Below, piece after piece: positions 35,774-45,290 of a stretch of DNA of 64,000 nt. Every line of letters starts with the position of its first letter. Positions within the stretch are counted from its first letter, which is position 1. The notes below the pieces were generated by a model that saw nothing but the letters and a program-made list of their open reading frames with translations, was not told the origin of the DNA and did no database searches. The position numbers and the translations under genes were made by a program. Source of the DNA: an uncultured Paracoccaceae bacterium (GTDB taxonomy: Bacteria > Pseudomonadota > Alphaproteobacteria > Rhodobacterales > Rhodobacteraceae); NCBI GenBank assembly GCA_947492585.1, contig CANLND010000006.1:62001-126000 (forward strand), in the 5' to 3' direction.

Positions 35774-37165
35774 ATGACCGATACGGTGCTGGATCCAGCA
35801 AAGTCACGTGAATTGGCAGCACAGCCGGATCGTTTGGGCGACAGCGATGTGGCTGACAATGATCACGCGCTACAGTCGCTAATGGAACACAAACGGCGCG
35901 GGCTGGAATTGGCCGTGCGGGCCCGTTGGGTGGCCATGATTGTGACCTCAGTGTTTTTGCTGTTTGTGTACCCCGATTGGGGCGTGGTGTACTATTGGGC
36001 GCTGTCAGGCCTGTTGTGCCTGAACGGGTATTTCATCCAGAGAATAGGCCGGGTGGGGCAATCCCCCCGCGAGTTGTCTTTGATCTTTGTTGATCTGGCC
36101 ATCCTGACTTTTGCCATTGTGATGCCCAACCCCTTTGCGAGCGTCGAACTGCCTGTCGCCTTCCAATATCGTTTTGACAATTTCATGTATTTCTACGTGA
36201 TTCTGGCAACCGGGACCCTCGCCTATTCCTGGCGCACGGTGATCACCATCGGCACCTGGACCACGGTAATCTGGTTTGTGGGTCTTTTTCTGGCCTGGTC
36301 CCTGTCAACTCCGGACGACCAGTTGCAGGCCTTGGTCTATGACGCCTATGTCGAATACCCACGTATTCTGGAACTCTTTGATCCCAACAGTTTCATGTTT
36401 TCCTTCCGGGTGCAGGAAGTCATGGTGTTTTTGCTGACTGCCGTGATTTTGGGGTTTTCGATCCGCAGGTTTGACAGGTTGCTGCTGTCCAACGCGGCCC
36501 TGACGCGCGAACGGGTGAACCTGTCGCGGTACTTTTCACCCAATGTTGTGGATCAGCTGTCCAAGAACGATGAACCCTTGAAGCAGGTAAAGCGCCAAAA
36601 GGTCGCGATCCTGTTTGTCGACATCGTCGGTTTCACCCAGATCTCAGAGGATCAAAACCCCTACGAGGTGATCACACTCCTGCGTGAATTTCATGCCCGT
36701 ATGGAGCGGGAGGTGTTCCGACACAGCGGGACATTAGACAAATATCTGGGCGACGGATTGATGGCGACCTTTGGCACTCCAATTGCCGGTGAGCAAGACG
36801 CCGCAAACGCGCTTGCCTGCGCCCGAGCGATGCAAGAGACCATGGCGCGCTGGAACCAAGAGCGCAAACGCCGGGGGGAAACGCCAATCCACATTGGGGT
36901 TGGGGTGCACTATGGCGACACGCTGCTCGGCGACATTGGCGCAAACCGTCTGGAATTTGCGGTGATTGGCACCGCTGTCAACGTGGCCTCGCGACTTGAA
37001 GGCCTGACCCGCACGCTAGAGGCGCGGATTGTCATCAGCAAAGTAGCGTTTGATCGGGCCAGAACGGTTGCGGTTGATCCCGCGCTGTTCAACGATTTTG
37101 TCCCAAAAGACAATCAAGCCGTACGCGGGCTCAGAGACCCCATATCGATTTACTACCTGCCCTGA
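35774..37165 (+). CDS. Membrane-bound class III adenylyl/guanylyl cyclase
   Basis: A 463-residue protein. Residues about 40-245 hold roughly six hydrophobic segments (WVAMIVTSVFLLFVYPDWG, LIFVDLAILTFAIVMP, VMVFLLTAVILGFSI). A short linker follows (SRYFSPNVVDQLSKNDEP), then a cyclase catalytic domain at about 265-440 with metal aspartates in AILFVDIVGFTQISED and DKYLGDGLMATFG, and the transition-state region EFAVIGTAVNVASRLEGL. It makes cAMP or cGMP, with the membrane part as probable sensor. It is a second cyclase within 6 kb of the DUF427 fusion but has an unrelated N-terminus. The start is ATG 35774 (MTDTVLDPAKS). Confidence 0.9.
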   Translation: MTDTVLDPAKSRELAAQPDRLGDSDVADNDHALQSLMEHKRRGLELAVRARWVAMIVTSVFLLFVYPDWGVVYYWALSGLLCLNGYFIQRIGRVGQSPRELSLIFVDLAILTFAIVMPNPFASVELPVAFQYRFDNFMYFYVILATGTLAYSWRTVITIGTWTTVIWFVGLFLAWSLSTPDDQLQALVYDAYVEYPRILELFDPNSFMFSFRVQEVMVFLLTAVILGFSIRRFDRLLLSNAALTRERVNLSRYFSPNVVDQLSKNDEPLKQVKRQKVAILFVDIVGFTQISEDQNPYEVITLLREFHARMEREVFRHSGTLDKYLGDGLMATFGTPIAGEQDAANALACARAMQETMARWNQERKRRGETPIHIGVGVHYGDTLLGDIGANRLEFAVIGTAVNVASRLEGLTRTLEARIVISKVAFDRARTVAVDPALFNDFVPKDNQAVRGLRDPISIYYLP

Positions 37166-37200
37166 TCAGGTCACGTCGGACCATCTATCTGGCCCTATGA

Positions 37201-38331
37201 TCACAGGTCAGGGCGTTCGCCTCGATTGTAGGCGCTCCAGTCGGTGATGTCCGGATAATAGGTCTGCCGCCATGCCCGGACTTTTGGGTTCATGATCCGG
37301 CGCCACAGCGGAGGTATCATAGCGGCAAAGGTCATCATGGGGTACCCGTGCGGCAATTGTGGCGCGTCTGCTTTACTGTGATTTTGCAACAGCGGAAATT
37401 GACGATCCGGTTTGTAATGGTGATCTGAATGGCGCTGAAGATTGATCAACAACCAGTTCGACGCCTTATGTGCAGCGTTCCACGAATGTCGCGGTTGGAC
37501 GTGTTCGTATTTCCCCTGCCCCAGATACCGGCGGGTCAGCCCGTAGTGCTCGACATAGTTGACCAGCTCCAGCTGCCAGATCGCAACACCAGCCTGCACC
37601 AGCAACAACAGTACTCCCGTGCCACCACCACAGAAAAACGCCCCGCACAAAACCAAGAGTTGCAGCCCCCAATACCGAAAAAACGGGTTTCTGCGATCGT
37701 TCCACGGCAGGTTTTTGCGCGCTAGTTTCGCCTGTTCGGCTCTCAAAGCAGACAACAGGCTTTGTCGGAGCACCCGTGGATAAAACCGGTGAAACCCTTC
37801 GTTATAGCGTGCGGTGACTGGATCGTTAGGCGTGCCCACATGGCGATGGTGAACCAACAGATGTTCGGACCGAAAATGCGAATAGAGCACCATTGCCAGC
37901 AAGACGTCCCCCAACCAGCGGTCCAATCGCGGCTTTTGGTGCATCAGCTCGTGGCTATAATTGATGCCAATGGTGCCACTGATCACCCCCATACCAAACA
38001 ACACGCCGAACTTTTCCAGCGATGACAGGTGATCGGCGGGGGCGACATAGGCAATCAGCCCAAACAGGCTGATCATTTGCACCGGCACCCAAACCTTGGT
38101 CAGCGCGGAATACAGCCGCAGATCATGGTCGGAGCGCAAGGGATCGGCGTTGCCCAGTTCCAGCCCTAACAGCCCATCAAGTGCGGCGAACAGATACCAC
38201 GTGATGACGGGTGTGAGCAAAATCCACCAGCCCCCCGCAAGGGCACCGATCCACACCAAGGGCAGCAGCAAAAACGACAGCCAAAAGGGCAGCGCATTGC
38301 GCCAGTTTAAAGGACGAGGATCCGAGGCCAT
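37201..38331 (-). CDS. alkB: AlkB-type alkane 1-monooxygenase
   Basis: A 376-residue integral-membrane di-iron hydroxylase. The three histidine boxes are present: HELMH (NYSHELMHQKPRLD), HLLVHHRHVGTPND and LQRHSDHHYKPDRQFP, with the extra NYVEHYGL motif. These are the signatures of alkane/fatty-acid omega hydroxylases, which need rubredoxin and rubredoxin reductase; neither gene is nearby. The ATG at 38331 (MASDPRPLNWRNALP) has AGGAG 7 nt upstream. It converges with the membrane cyclase gene. Confidence 0.9.
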   Translation of the reverse strand: MASDPRPLNWRNALPFWLSFLLLPLVWIGALAGGWWILLTPVITWYLFAALDGLLGLELGNADPLRSDHDLRLYSALTKVWVPVQMISLFGLIAYVAPADHLSSLEKFGVLFGMGVISGTIGINYSHELMHQKPRLDRWLGDVLLAMVLYSHFRSEHLLVHHRHVGTPNDPVTARYNEGFHRFYPRVLRQSLLSALRAEQAKLARKNLPWNDRRNPFFRYWGLQLLVLCGAFFCGGGTGVLLLLVQAGVAIWQLELVNYVEHYGLTRRYLGQGKYEHVQPRHSWNAAHKASNWLLINLQRHSDHHYKPDRQFPLLQNHSKADAPQLPHGYPMMTFAAMIPPLWRRIMNPKVRAWRQTYYPDITDWSAYNRGERPDL

Positions 38332-38387
38332 GCATCTCTCCTGCAATCAGCGCGCGTTTCGTCCCGAAACTTACGCGCCTTTTGAAA

Positions 38388-39464
38388 TCAGCCCAAGCCC
38401 TGATTGTCCTGAAACAATGAAAAAGCTTTGCGCATAACGGTAGGTAAATCCTTGGCGCGAAATGCATCTTTTGTCAGCACCAGCTGGCCTTCGCGCGCAT
38501 TAAACCCTTTGGGCAATTCTGCGACCTCGACGCGCAGATGCAGGTGGAAATGGGTAAAGGTATGGCGCACCTCGCCCCCGATGTCCTGCCAGTCCGCTGA
38601 AAACGGAGGCGCGGCCGTGGGCACATCAGCCCAATCACTGCCGGGCCAGCCCAGCATCCCCCCCAACAACCCCTTGTCGGGGCGACGCTCCAGCAGCCAG
38701 TCGCCGGTTTCTGACCGCGCCAGATAGGCTATGCCGTGACGGGTGGGTTTTGGGGCCTTTGGGGTTTTCTTGGGCAGTTCTGCTGCCGTGCCGTTGATGC
38801 GGGCCTGGCACGGGGTCCGCCATGGGCAAATACCACACGCCGGAGATTTGGGCGTGCACAGGGTGGCCCCAAGATCCATCACCGCCTGCGCGTAATCGCC
38901 GGGACGCATGGGCGGTGTCAAAGCCGCGGCAAAGTCCTTGAGCGCGGGCCTTGATCCCGGCAATGGCGCGTGATGATCATGCAACCGCGCCATGACGCGT
39001 TCGACATTGCCGTCCAAAACCGTTTCCGACAGATCAAACGCGATTGAGGCGATTGCAGCCGCTGTATAAGGGCCGACACCAGGCAATTTCAGTAGTGTTT
39101 CAAGGGTATTTGGAAACACCCCGCCATGATCGTGATGCACAACCCGGGCACATTTCAACAGGTTGCGGGCGCGCGCATAATAGCCAAGCCCAGCCCATTC
39201 CGCCATCACATCGCCATCTTCCGCTTCGGCCAATGCAGCCACCGTAGGCCAGCGGGTGGTGAAACGAGTGAAGTATTCTTTTACGGCTGCGACCGTGGTT
39301 TGCTGTAACATGACCTCGCTCATCCAGACGCGATAAGGATCTGGTCTCATGCCCGCCTTGCGGTCCGCAGGACTGGTGCGCCACGGCATGGTGCGGGCGT
39401 GCGAGTCGTACCAATCAAGCAGTTCTAACGAGAGCGCTGGCGATGTCGGGGTCTGGTCACGCAT
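38388..39464 (-). CDS. mutY: A/G-specific adenine glycosylase MutY
   Basis: A 358-residue HhH-GPD glycosylase removing adenine mispaired with 8-oxoguanine. Motifs are WMSEVMLQQTTVAAVKEYF (with the catalytic Glu), LPGVGPYTAAAIASIAF and the downstream Asp in VLDGNVERVMAR. The 4Fe-4S ligands CTPKSPACGICPWRTPC show the C-X6-C-X2-C-X5-C pattern. A C-terminal NUDIX-like 8-oxoG recognition domain follows (about 235-350). It pairs functionally with mutM at 58.9 kb. It is divergent from the DUF721 gene. Confidence 0.95.
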   Translation of the reverse strand: MRDQTPTSPALSLELLDWYDSHARTMPWRTSPADRKAGMRPDPYRVWMSEVMLQQTTVAAVKEYFTRFTTRWPTVAALAEAEDGDVMAEWAGLGYYARARNLLKCARVVHHDHGGVFPNTLETLLKLPGVGPYTAAAIASIAFDLSETVLDGNVERVMARLHDHHAPLPGSRPALKDFAAALTPPMRPGDYAQAVMDLGATLCTPKSPACGICPWRTPCQARINGTAAELPKKTPKAPKPTRHGIAYLARSETGDWLLERRPDKGLLGGMLGWPGSDWADVPTAAPPFSADWQDIGGEVRHTFTHFHLHLRVEVAELPKGFNAREGQLVLTKDAFRAKDLPTVMRKAFSLFQDNQGLG

Positions 39465-39548
39465 TGTTTATCCTTTGACGGTGGGTTTTAGTGGTTCTGC
39501 CCACGCGGCTCTTTACAATAGGGCGAGAGGTCACGCAAAACCACACTC

Positions 39549-40070
39549 ATGGCATTTCGACGTTCATCCACACGCGGTTTCAAACGCACCGGCTCAGTTC
39601 TGAATGAGCAGATCCGTAAAGCGGGCGAAACGCGCGGCTTTGCGGTCTCGCGATTGCTGACCCATTGGGAAGAAACCGTAGGCGCAGACATCGCCGCCGT
39701 CGCGCGTCCGGTCAATATTGGCTATGGACGCGGGTCGTTTGGCGCGACGTTGACGGTGCTGACCACGGGCGCACAGGCGCCGATGTTGGAAATGCAAAAG
39801 GAACAGCTGCGGGAAAAGGTGAATGCGGTTTATGGCTACAATGCCATCTCCAAGGTCCGCATCACCCAGACTGCCCCAACCGGCTTTGCCGATGGGCAAG
39901 TGGCCTTTAAATACGCGCCCAAGGTGCAGACGCCAGTGGCGCCTGATCCGCAGGTACAAACCGAAGCCACGGAAGTGGCCGATGGGGCCGAAAACGACGA
40001 ATTGCGCGCGGCATTGGAAAACCTTGCGCGCAATTTTCTCAGCAAGCAAAAAACACAAAGGAAGGGGTAG
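39549..40070 (+). CDS. DUF721/DciA-like protein
   Basis: A 173-residue protein with the DUF721 core: FAVSRLLTHWEETVGADIAAVARPVNI and TLTVLTTGAQAPMLEMQKEQLREKVNAVYG. DUF721 includes DciA, the ancestral loader of replicative helicase DnaB in bacteria that lack DnaC, so a role in replication initiation is plausible. It is followed 2 bp later by the DsbA-like gene. Confidence 0.85.
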   Translation: MAFRRSSTRGFKRTGSVLNEQIRKAGETRGFAVSRLLTHWEETVGADIAAVARPVNIGYGRGSFGATLTVLTTGAQAPMLEMQKEQLREKVNAVYGYNAISKVRITQTAPTGFADGQVAFKYAPKVQTPVAPDPQVQTEATEVADGAENDELRAALENLARNFLSKQKTQRKG

Positions 40071-40072
40071 AA

Positions 40073-40732
40073 ATGACCCGTCTCATGTCTGGTGTTCTGG
40101 CGGCCATCGCCGTCACCGCGGGCGCTTTTGCGCTATCAGGTGCGCAGGGCGCCAACACGTCGTTGATTTCGGCAGCCTCGGCACAAGAAGCCGAAGTTGA
40201 CACCTCGACCATCGTTGAAATGGTACAGGGTGCCGAAGATGCCCCAGTGACGCTGATCGAATATGCGTCCTATACCTGCCCGCATTGCGCCAGCTTTCAC
40301 GCCGACGGCTACAAAAAGCTAAAGGCGGATTTCATCGATACCGGCAAGGTCAAGTTCATCTACCGTGAGGTCTATTTTGATCGTTACGGTCTGTGGGCGT
40401 CGATGATTGCGCGTTGTGCTGGGCCAGAAAAATTCTTTGGTATCACTGATTTGCTATTCACCGATCAATCCCACTGGGCTCGTGCAGGTGATGCTGGCGC
40501 AATCGTGGACGAACTTCGTAAAATCGGCAAGCTGGCCGGTCTGGGCGCTGACCAGCTGGAAGCCTGCCTGCAAGACGGCACCAAGGCACAGACATTGGTG
40601 ACATGGTATCAGGAAAATGCCACCCGTGACGACGTGCGGTCGACGCCGTCCTTTTTGCTAAACGGTGCCAAACTGGACAACCAGCCATATGCTGACATGA
40701 AAGAGCTGATCAAAGCCGAATTGGGCAGCTGA
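40073..40732 (+). CDS. DsbA-family thiol:disulfide oxidoreductase
   Basis: A 219-residue periplasmic protein. An N-terminal hydrophobic signal (LMSGVLAAIAVTAGAFALSGA) is followed by a thioredoxin-like domain with CPHC active site (Cys69-Cys72 in ASYTCPHCASFHADGYK) and an inserted helical domain. The DsbA-like cis-Pro loop is VRSTPSFLLNG. It probably introduces or isomerises disulphides in exported proteins. It lies immediately after the DUF721 gene and has a strong terminator whose stem extends into the end of convergent lpxK. Confidence 0.9.
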   Translation: MTRLMSGVLAAIAVTAGAFALSGAQGANTSLISAASAQEAEVDTSTIVEMVQGAEDAPVTLIEYASYTCPHCASFHADGYKKLKADFIDTGKVKFIYREVYFDRYGLWASMIARCAGPEKFFGITDLLFTDQSHWARAGDAGAIVDELRKIGKLAGLGADQLEACLQDGTKAQTLVTWYQENATRDDVRSTPSFLLNGAKLDNQPYADMKELIKAELGS

Positions 40733-40751
40733 TCTGCATCACACCCACGTT

Positions 40752-40793
40752 TCGCGCCGTCTCAGTTATCCCGGAGGCGGCGCGATTTTTTTT
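40752..40793 (+). terminator. Terminator of the DsbA-like gene, overlapping the lpxK 3' end
   Basis: TCGCGCCG pairs with CGGCGCGA, extended by CTC/GAG past a one-base mismatch, followed by TTTTTTTT. The right half lies within the last codons of lpxK on the other strand. Confidence 0.88.
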
Positions 40794-41770
40794 AGTTCCG
40801 ACACCAAGGCCTCGGGCGCGTCGATCTGTAAACGCACCGGCAGCGTGATCACCTTGAACCGGAAATCAACGGGCAGGCGCACCGCGTCTTTTTCCGTTGT
40901 GACCAGCTGCGCGTTTTGTTGCGCTGCGTCCTGTTCCAAACGTGCCAACAGCGTTTTGGACAACGGCTGATGATCATCCAGCGGCTCAGCGCGCACGATC
41001 TCGGCCCCAAGGTTGCGCAGGGTCGCAAAAAATTTCTCTGGATGCCCAATGCCTGCAAAGGCCAACACCCGCGCTCCTGCCCAGGGCATGCCTGTTTGCA
41101 AGGGGGTGACCACGCCTGCGTAATGCGGCACCGCAGACACAGCCGCGGACCAATGTTGTGTAAAGTGGCTTTGCGCGGCGTCCGCACCCAAAGACAGCAC
41201 CACATCAGCGCGCGTTAGCCCCACATCAACGGGTTCGCGCAATGGGCCCGCGGGCATACAGCGCCCATTTCCAAAACCCTTGGCCGCGTCGACCACAATG
41301 ATGGAAAAGTCTTTGTGGAGGCTGGGGTTTTGAAACCCGTCATCCATTACAATCACCGTGGCCCCCCCTGCGACGGCAGCCTCGGCCCCCGCAGCGCGGT
41401 CTTTGGCGACCCAGACTTCGGCAAAGGCCGAGATTAGCAGCGGTTCATCCCCCACAGCGTCCGCCTTGTGCAGCGCAGGGTCTACGCAAAGCGGCCCCTG
41501 AACCGTTCCGCCATACCCACGGGACACCACATGCGGTTCATGCCCCATGTTGCGCAAGGTCTCGATCAACCAGATGACTGTCGGCGTTTTTCCGGTGCCG
41601 CCGGCATTCAAATTCCCCACGCAGATCACCGGAACCCCGACCTGCTTTGGCGTTCCTTTGGCCAGGCGCTTGCGGGTTGCGGCTGCATAAAGTGCGCCCA
41701 ACGGTGACAGGGCCACGGCACGCCAATCAAACTGCGACGCCGGCGTATCCCAAAACTCAGGCGGTCTCAT
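40766..41770 (-). CDS. lpxK: Tetraacyldisaccharide 4'-kinase LpxK
   Basis: A 334-residue inner-membrane-associated kinase adding the 4'-phosphate of lipid A. The P-loop is [27 protein letters not shown] and [16 protein letters not shown] are further family blocks. The ATG at 41770 ([19 protein letters not shown]) matches LpxK N-termini and overlaps the upstream KdtA-like gene by 14 bp. Confidence 0.94.
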   Translation of the reverse strand: MRPPEFWDTPASQFDWRAVALSPLGALYAAATRKRLAKGTPKQVGVPVICVGNLNAGGTGKTPTVIWLIETLRNMGHEPHVVSRGYGGTVQGPLCVDPALHKADAVGDEPLLISAFAEVWVAKDRAAGAEAAVAGGATVIVMDDGFQNPSLHKDFSIIVVDAAKGFGNGRCMPAGPLREPVDVGLTRADVVLSLGADAAQSHFTQHWSAAVSAVPHYAGVVTPLQTGMPWAGARVLAFAGIGHPEKFFATLRNLGAEIVRAEPLDDHQPLSKTLLARLEQDAAQQNAQLVTTEKDAVRLPVDFRFKVITLPVRLQIDAPEALVSELKKIAPPPG

Positions 41771-42950
41771 GTTCGACCTCTTGCACGTCCAGCAACTCCT
41801 GTGCCACCTCAAGCAGGTGGTCGGTGGCTTCTGCCCCTTCTGTCACGATCCGCCACCCCGCCAAAGCCATTTCCGCAGCTTTATCAGAGGCCGAAAGACG
41901 CAAGACTTCATCCGCCAATTCGCCCATGGAGCGCACCTGCACGGCGGCTCCGGCTTGGGTCAGCTGCCGATACAGATCCGCATGGCCCCGGTTGCCCTTA
42001 CCGTACATGATAGCAGACCCCAATGCCGCAGCATCAAGCGGATTGTGCCCGACAAACCGGCGCTCTAACGATCCAGCCATCAGGCACACCGGCGCCAGCC
42101 GATACCACAGACCAAGATCATCCGCATCACACAGCAAAACCTGCGTCAGCTCTTCGGGCTCTTCGCCAGTGTCCCAATCCGCCATGTTCAACCCACATCC
42201 ACGAATGATCGCCCGGGCGGCTTCCAGATCGGACCAATTGTCGAGCGACACGATCAGAAGCAAACGGTGCAGCAATTTCAATGCCTTGCGGTGTGCATTC
42301 AGAATGCTGGTCAGCTCTTCCAGCCGGGTATGCGTGGTCAGCCAGACAGGCCGGCCGCCCAGCTGTTTCTGCATCTGGTTGAGGTCTTCTTCGGAGTAGG
42401 TCGGTGGGCAAGTCGACCCGCGCAACGGTCCGGTATGAGAGATCTTGGATGTATCAACCCCAGCGCGGACCAACTGATCATAGACCTCGGCGGCTGGGGT
42501 CATGATTGTGTTGAACGCGCTAAGCAGACGCTGGCGTTGATCCGGCAACCAGCGCGACGCCCGTGCGGGCAATTCATCTGTTGTCAGGTCCACCAAAACT
42601 GATGGAATATTGGCGTCCCGCAACCCCCGCATCAACGTCCGTCGCGGAACACCACTGCCCCAGATGCAAAGATCTGGACGCCAGTGATCCAGAAACTGCC
42701 TGACGTCACCGGGGGCCTCGGTGGGAGCCTGTTCCAGATCAATTTGCCCGTCTTGAAACGGCGCGGGTATTTGCTCGGCCAGATCACTACTGATCAGCAG
42801 CGTCAGGTCAGGACGATGTTGACGCAGACGTGCGCCCAAATCACACAAGGCAAGATAACGATCTATGCTGTTCACATGGGCCCAGATCAGCTCCCCTTCG
42901 GGGCGAGCCTGTCCGGGACGCGTGGCAGACAAAGGGGGGCGCCAGTTCAT
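41757..42950 (-). CDS. Kdo transferase-like glycosyltransferase (KdtA/WaaA-related)
   Basis: A 397-residue protein related to 3-deoxy-D-manno-octulosonic acid transferase. The C-terminal GT-B half fits: [22 protein letters not shown] corresponds to the GGHNPLEPA donor motif of WaaA. The N-terminal half lacks the usual membrane anchor and the catalytic Glu motif: canonical IWIHAVSVGE reads [12 protein letters not shown] here. It overlaps lpxK, consistent with lipid A-Kdo assembly, but it may be a diverged or non-catalytic paralogue. A canonical kdtA would then be expected elsewhere. Confidence 0.75.
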   Translation of the reverse strand: MNWRPPLSATRPGQARPEGELIWAHVNSIDRYLALCDLGARLRQHRPDLTLLISSDLAEQIPAPFQDGQIDLEQAPTEAPGDVRQFLDHWRPDLCIWGSGVPRRTLMRGLRDANIPSVLVDLTTDELPARASRWLPDQRQRLLSAFNTIMTPAAEVYDQLVRAGVDTSKISHTGPLRGSTCPPTYSEEDLNQMQKQLGGRPVWLTTHTRLEELTSILNAHRKALKLLHRLLLIVSLDNWSDLEAARAIIRGCGLNMADWDTGEEPEELTQVLLCDADDLGLWYRLAPVCLMAGSLERRFVGHNPLDAAALGSAIMYGKGNRGHADLYRQLTQAGAAVQVRSMGELADEVLRLSASDKAAEMALAGWRIVTEGAEATDHLLEVAQELLDVQEVEHETA

Positions 42951-42984
42951 AAAATGCGGGATCCTTGTGGGACAACGGACTGAT

Positions 42985-43002
42985 TTAGGGTCTGCACCCT
43001 AA
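42985..43002. repeat. Short perfect inverted repeat between cysQ-like and KdtA-like genes
   Basis: TTAGGGT-CTGC-ACCCTAA, a 7-bp palindrome with a 4-nt loop, lies 34 bp upstream of the KdtA-like start codon. No T-run follows; it may be an operator or a leader hairpin. Confidence 0.5.
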
Positions 43003-43035
43003 GGGATTGAAACTATAGGTCAAGATCTGCCCAGG

Positions 43036-43833
43036 TCAGCTTTGAGCCTGATCAACAGGGGCCAAAGCCTGCCACAGAGACTGATGCAATGGTTGATTTG
43101 CCGCCAAAACACCGTTCAGTTTGGCCTGCGGCGAGTTAAACCGCAAAGCCTGCCCTGTACGATCTGAACAATACCCGCCCGCCTCACGGATCAGCAAATC
43201 GCCAGCCGCGATGTCCCACTCCCAGCTGGCGCGTAAAGTCATCATGGCATCAAAGCGACCCGAGGCCACTGTGGCCATGCGATAGGCCAATGAGGGGCGA
43301 AAATGACGCTGAAAGCTGGGGCTTTGAGCCGCACGCCAATGCTGCGGCTCCAGATTAGGTTTGGGAGCAAGAACGCTGGCAGTGGTCCAATCGTGATGCG
43401 AAGACACCTGAAGAGCGCTGCCATTGCAAAAGGCGCCGCCCCCTGCGCTGGCGGTGAACATCAAATCGCGTTGCGGCAGGTAGATCACCGCCTGGGTCAC
43501 AATCCCCTTGGAGGCAATGGCAAAGGAATGCGCCCAGGTGCGCGAGCCTTCGGCAAAACTTCGGGTGCCATCAATGGGATCGATGATAAACACCTGATCC
43601 CGATCCAGCCGATCTGACGTGTCTTCGGTTTCTTCCGACAGCCAGCCGTAGTCAGGCCTCGCCTGTTGCAGGTGCTCTTCCAAATAGGCGTTTACCGCAA
43701 GGTCGGCTTCGGTCACCGGGCCTGCCCCATCGGGTTTGTCCCAACGTTTTGCGGTGGGTCCGGTGTACCGACAGGCAATATCACCCGCGTGCTCTGCGGC
43801 CCGGACCAGTAGATCTAGATCAGGTACCAGCAA
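43036..43833 (-). CDS. cysQ: Inositol-monophosphatase-family 3'(2'),5'-bisphosphate nucleotidase
   Basis: A 265-residue Mg-dependent, lithium-sensitive phosphatase-fold enzyme. Metal-site motifs are GWLSEETEDTSDRLDRDQVFIIDPIDGTRSFAEG and the C-terminal SWEWDIAAGDLLIREAGG. The pattern fits CysQ, which removes pAp made during sulfate assimilation and acyl-carrier-protein synthesis; an inositol monophosphatase role cannot be excluded. It overlaps pmbA by 14 bp on the same strand. Confidence 0.8.
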   Translation of the reverse strand: MLVPDLDLLVRAAEHAGDIACRYTGPTAKRWDKPDGAGPVTEADLAVNAYLEEHLQQARPDYGWLSEETEDTSDRLDRDQVFIIDPIDGTRSFAEGSRTWAHSFAIASKGIVTQAVIYLPQRDLMFTASAGGGAFCNGSALQVSSHHDWTTASVLAPKPNLEPQHWRAAQSPSFQRHFRPSLAYRMATVASGRFDAMMTLRASWEWDIAAGDLLIREAGGYCSDRTGQALRFNSPQAKLNGVLAANQPLHQSLWQALAPVDQAQS

Positions 43834-45166
43834 CAGTCATTCCTTCGACCAGCAAAGAGGGCACCACGCGGGAAAGATAAGCCCGCGCGTCATTGGCAGC
43901 GATCATATTGCGCAGCATGTCTTTGAGATTTCCCGCGATGGTGCATTCATTGACAGGGTGCATGATTTCACCGTTTTCCACCCAGAACCCGGAGGCTCCA
44001 CGAGAATAATCCCCAGTGTTGGGGTTGATTGTGGACCCGATCATCGAGGTGACCAACAGTCCAGTGCCCATATCGCGGATCAAATCGGCGCGGCTGCTGG
44101 AGCCCGGTGTCAGCGTCACGTTCCAGTTGGCCGGCCCCGGCACCGAGCCGATGCCGCGCACAGCATTGCCGGTGCTTGTCAGACCCAGTTTACGCGCCGA
44201 AGACAAATCCAATGTCCAACCGGTCAGCACGCCATCTTGGATGATGGCACGGCGCTGGGTGGCCAGACCTTCGCCATCAAAGGGGCGCGATCCGGCAGTG
44301 CGCGGGCGCAGCGGGTCTTCGATCAGGGACATCTGCGCGGGCAACACCTGTTCGCCCATCGAATCTTTGAGCCACGACGCTCCACGCGCAATGGCGCCAC
44401 CGTTGGACGCGGACAGCAGATGCCCAATCAATGACGCCGCGACGCGCTCGTCAAAGAGGATCGGAAAACTACCAGTATCCGGCTTGCGGGCCCCAAACCG
44501 GGCGACCGCGCGTTCACCTGCGGTGCGACCGATTTCAAGCCCCCCCCGCAGGTCCCCCTGAAACGTACGGGAATCGCCGTCGTAATCGCGTTCCATATCC
44601 GTGCCGGTTCCGGCAATGGCGGTGGCCGACAGGGACCGGCTGGTGCGGGCGTACCCGCCAGAAAAGCCATTGCTGGCAGCCAAATGCACCACTTGGCGGC
44701 CATAACCTGCGCCTGTGCCTTGCACCTGCGTGACGCCCTGCACACCACGCGCTGCGGCCTCCGCCTCAAGAGCGTCTGATTTGAGGGCATCGGGCGAGGG
44801 TTCCGCAGCGTGATCCGCCAGCTCCAGCGCCGCAATATCCCAATTTTGAGCCAGCTGGTCAGGTTCTGCCAAACCCGCATAGGGGTCTTCGGGGGCTTCT
44901 TTTGCCATAGCAACGGCGCGTTCTGCCATGGCCGTCAGCGTCTCGGCACGCGCGTCAGACGAAGAAACCAGCGCCTGACGTTGACCAATCAGCACCCGCA
45001 ACCCCAGATCCTGACCTTCCGAACGCTCAGCATGCTCTAATTTACCCTCGCGCACTTCGATCGACAGGGCTTGCCCCTGGGCGACCATGGCATCGGCAGC
45101 CTCCGCGCCGGCGGCTTTGGCGGCAGACAAAAGGGCATGGCATAAAGCTTCGGGAGACTGGGTCAT
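43820..45166 (-). CDS. pmbA: TldD/PmbA-family metalloprotease subunit
   Basis: A 448-residue protein of the TldE/PmbA type. Recognisable blocks are LSIEVREGKLEHAERSEGQDLGLRVLIGQRQ near the N-terminus, SNGGAIARGASWLKDSMGEQVLP in the middle and TGDYSRGASGFWVENGEIMHPVNECTIAGNL at the C-terminus. With TldD it forms a protease that degrades unfolded peptides; PmbA lacks the zinc HExxxH motif, as here. tldD is not in the window. The ATG at 45166 (MTQSPEALCHALL) has CAGGTG just upstream. Confidence 0.9.
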   Translation of the reverse strand: MTQSPEALCHALLSAAKAAGAEAADAMVAQGQALSIEVREGKLEHAERSEGQDLGLRVLIGQRQALVSSSDARAETLTAMAERAVAMAKEAPEDPYAGLAEPDQLAQNWDIAALELADHAAEPSPDALKSDALEAEAAARGVQGVTQVQGTGAGYGRQVVHLAASNGFSGGYARTSRSLSATAIAGTGTDMERDYDGDSRTFQGDLRGGLEIGRTAGERAVARFGARKPDTGSFPILFDERVAASLIGHLLSASNGGAIARGASWLKDSMGEQVLPAQMSLIEDPLRPRTAGSRPFDGEGLATQRRAIIQDGVLTGWTLDLSSARKLGLTSTGNAVRGIGSVPGPANWNVTLTPGSSSRADLIRDMGTGLLVTSMIGSTINPNTGDYSRGASGFWVENGEIMHPVNECTIAGNLKDMLRNMIAANDARAYLSRVVPSLLVEGMTVAGT

Positions 45167-45237
45167 GGGCACCTGCTGTTGTTTTCTGTTGTTCCAGAGC
45201 TATCCAGCCCCAGCGCCCCGTGCAAGGGCGACGGCGT

Positions 45238-45269
45238 AAAAAGGGGCCACACTGTGCGGCAGCCCCTTT
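45238..45269 (-). terminator. Terminator of the DUF2125 gene
   Basis: On the minus strand AAAGGGGC and GCCCCTTT flank a 14-nt loop that can pair further; the stem runs into TTTTT. It lies 22 bp after the stop codon. Confidence 0.75.
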
Positions 45270-45290
45270 GGTATGTGTCGCCAATTTGGC

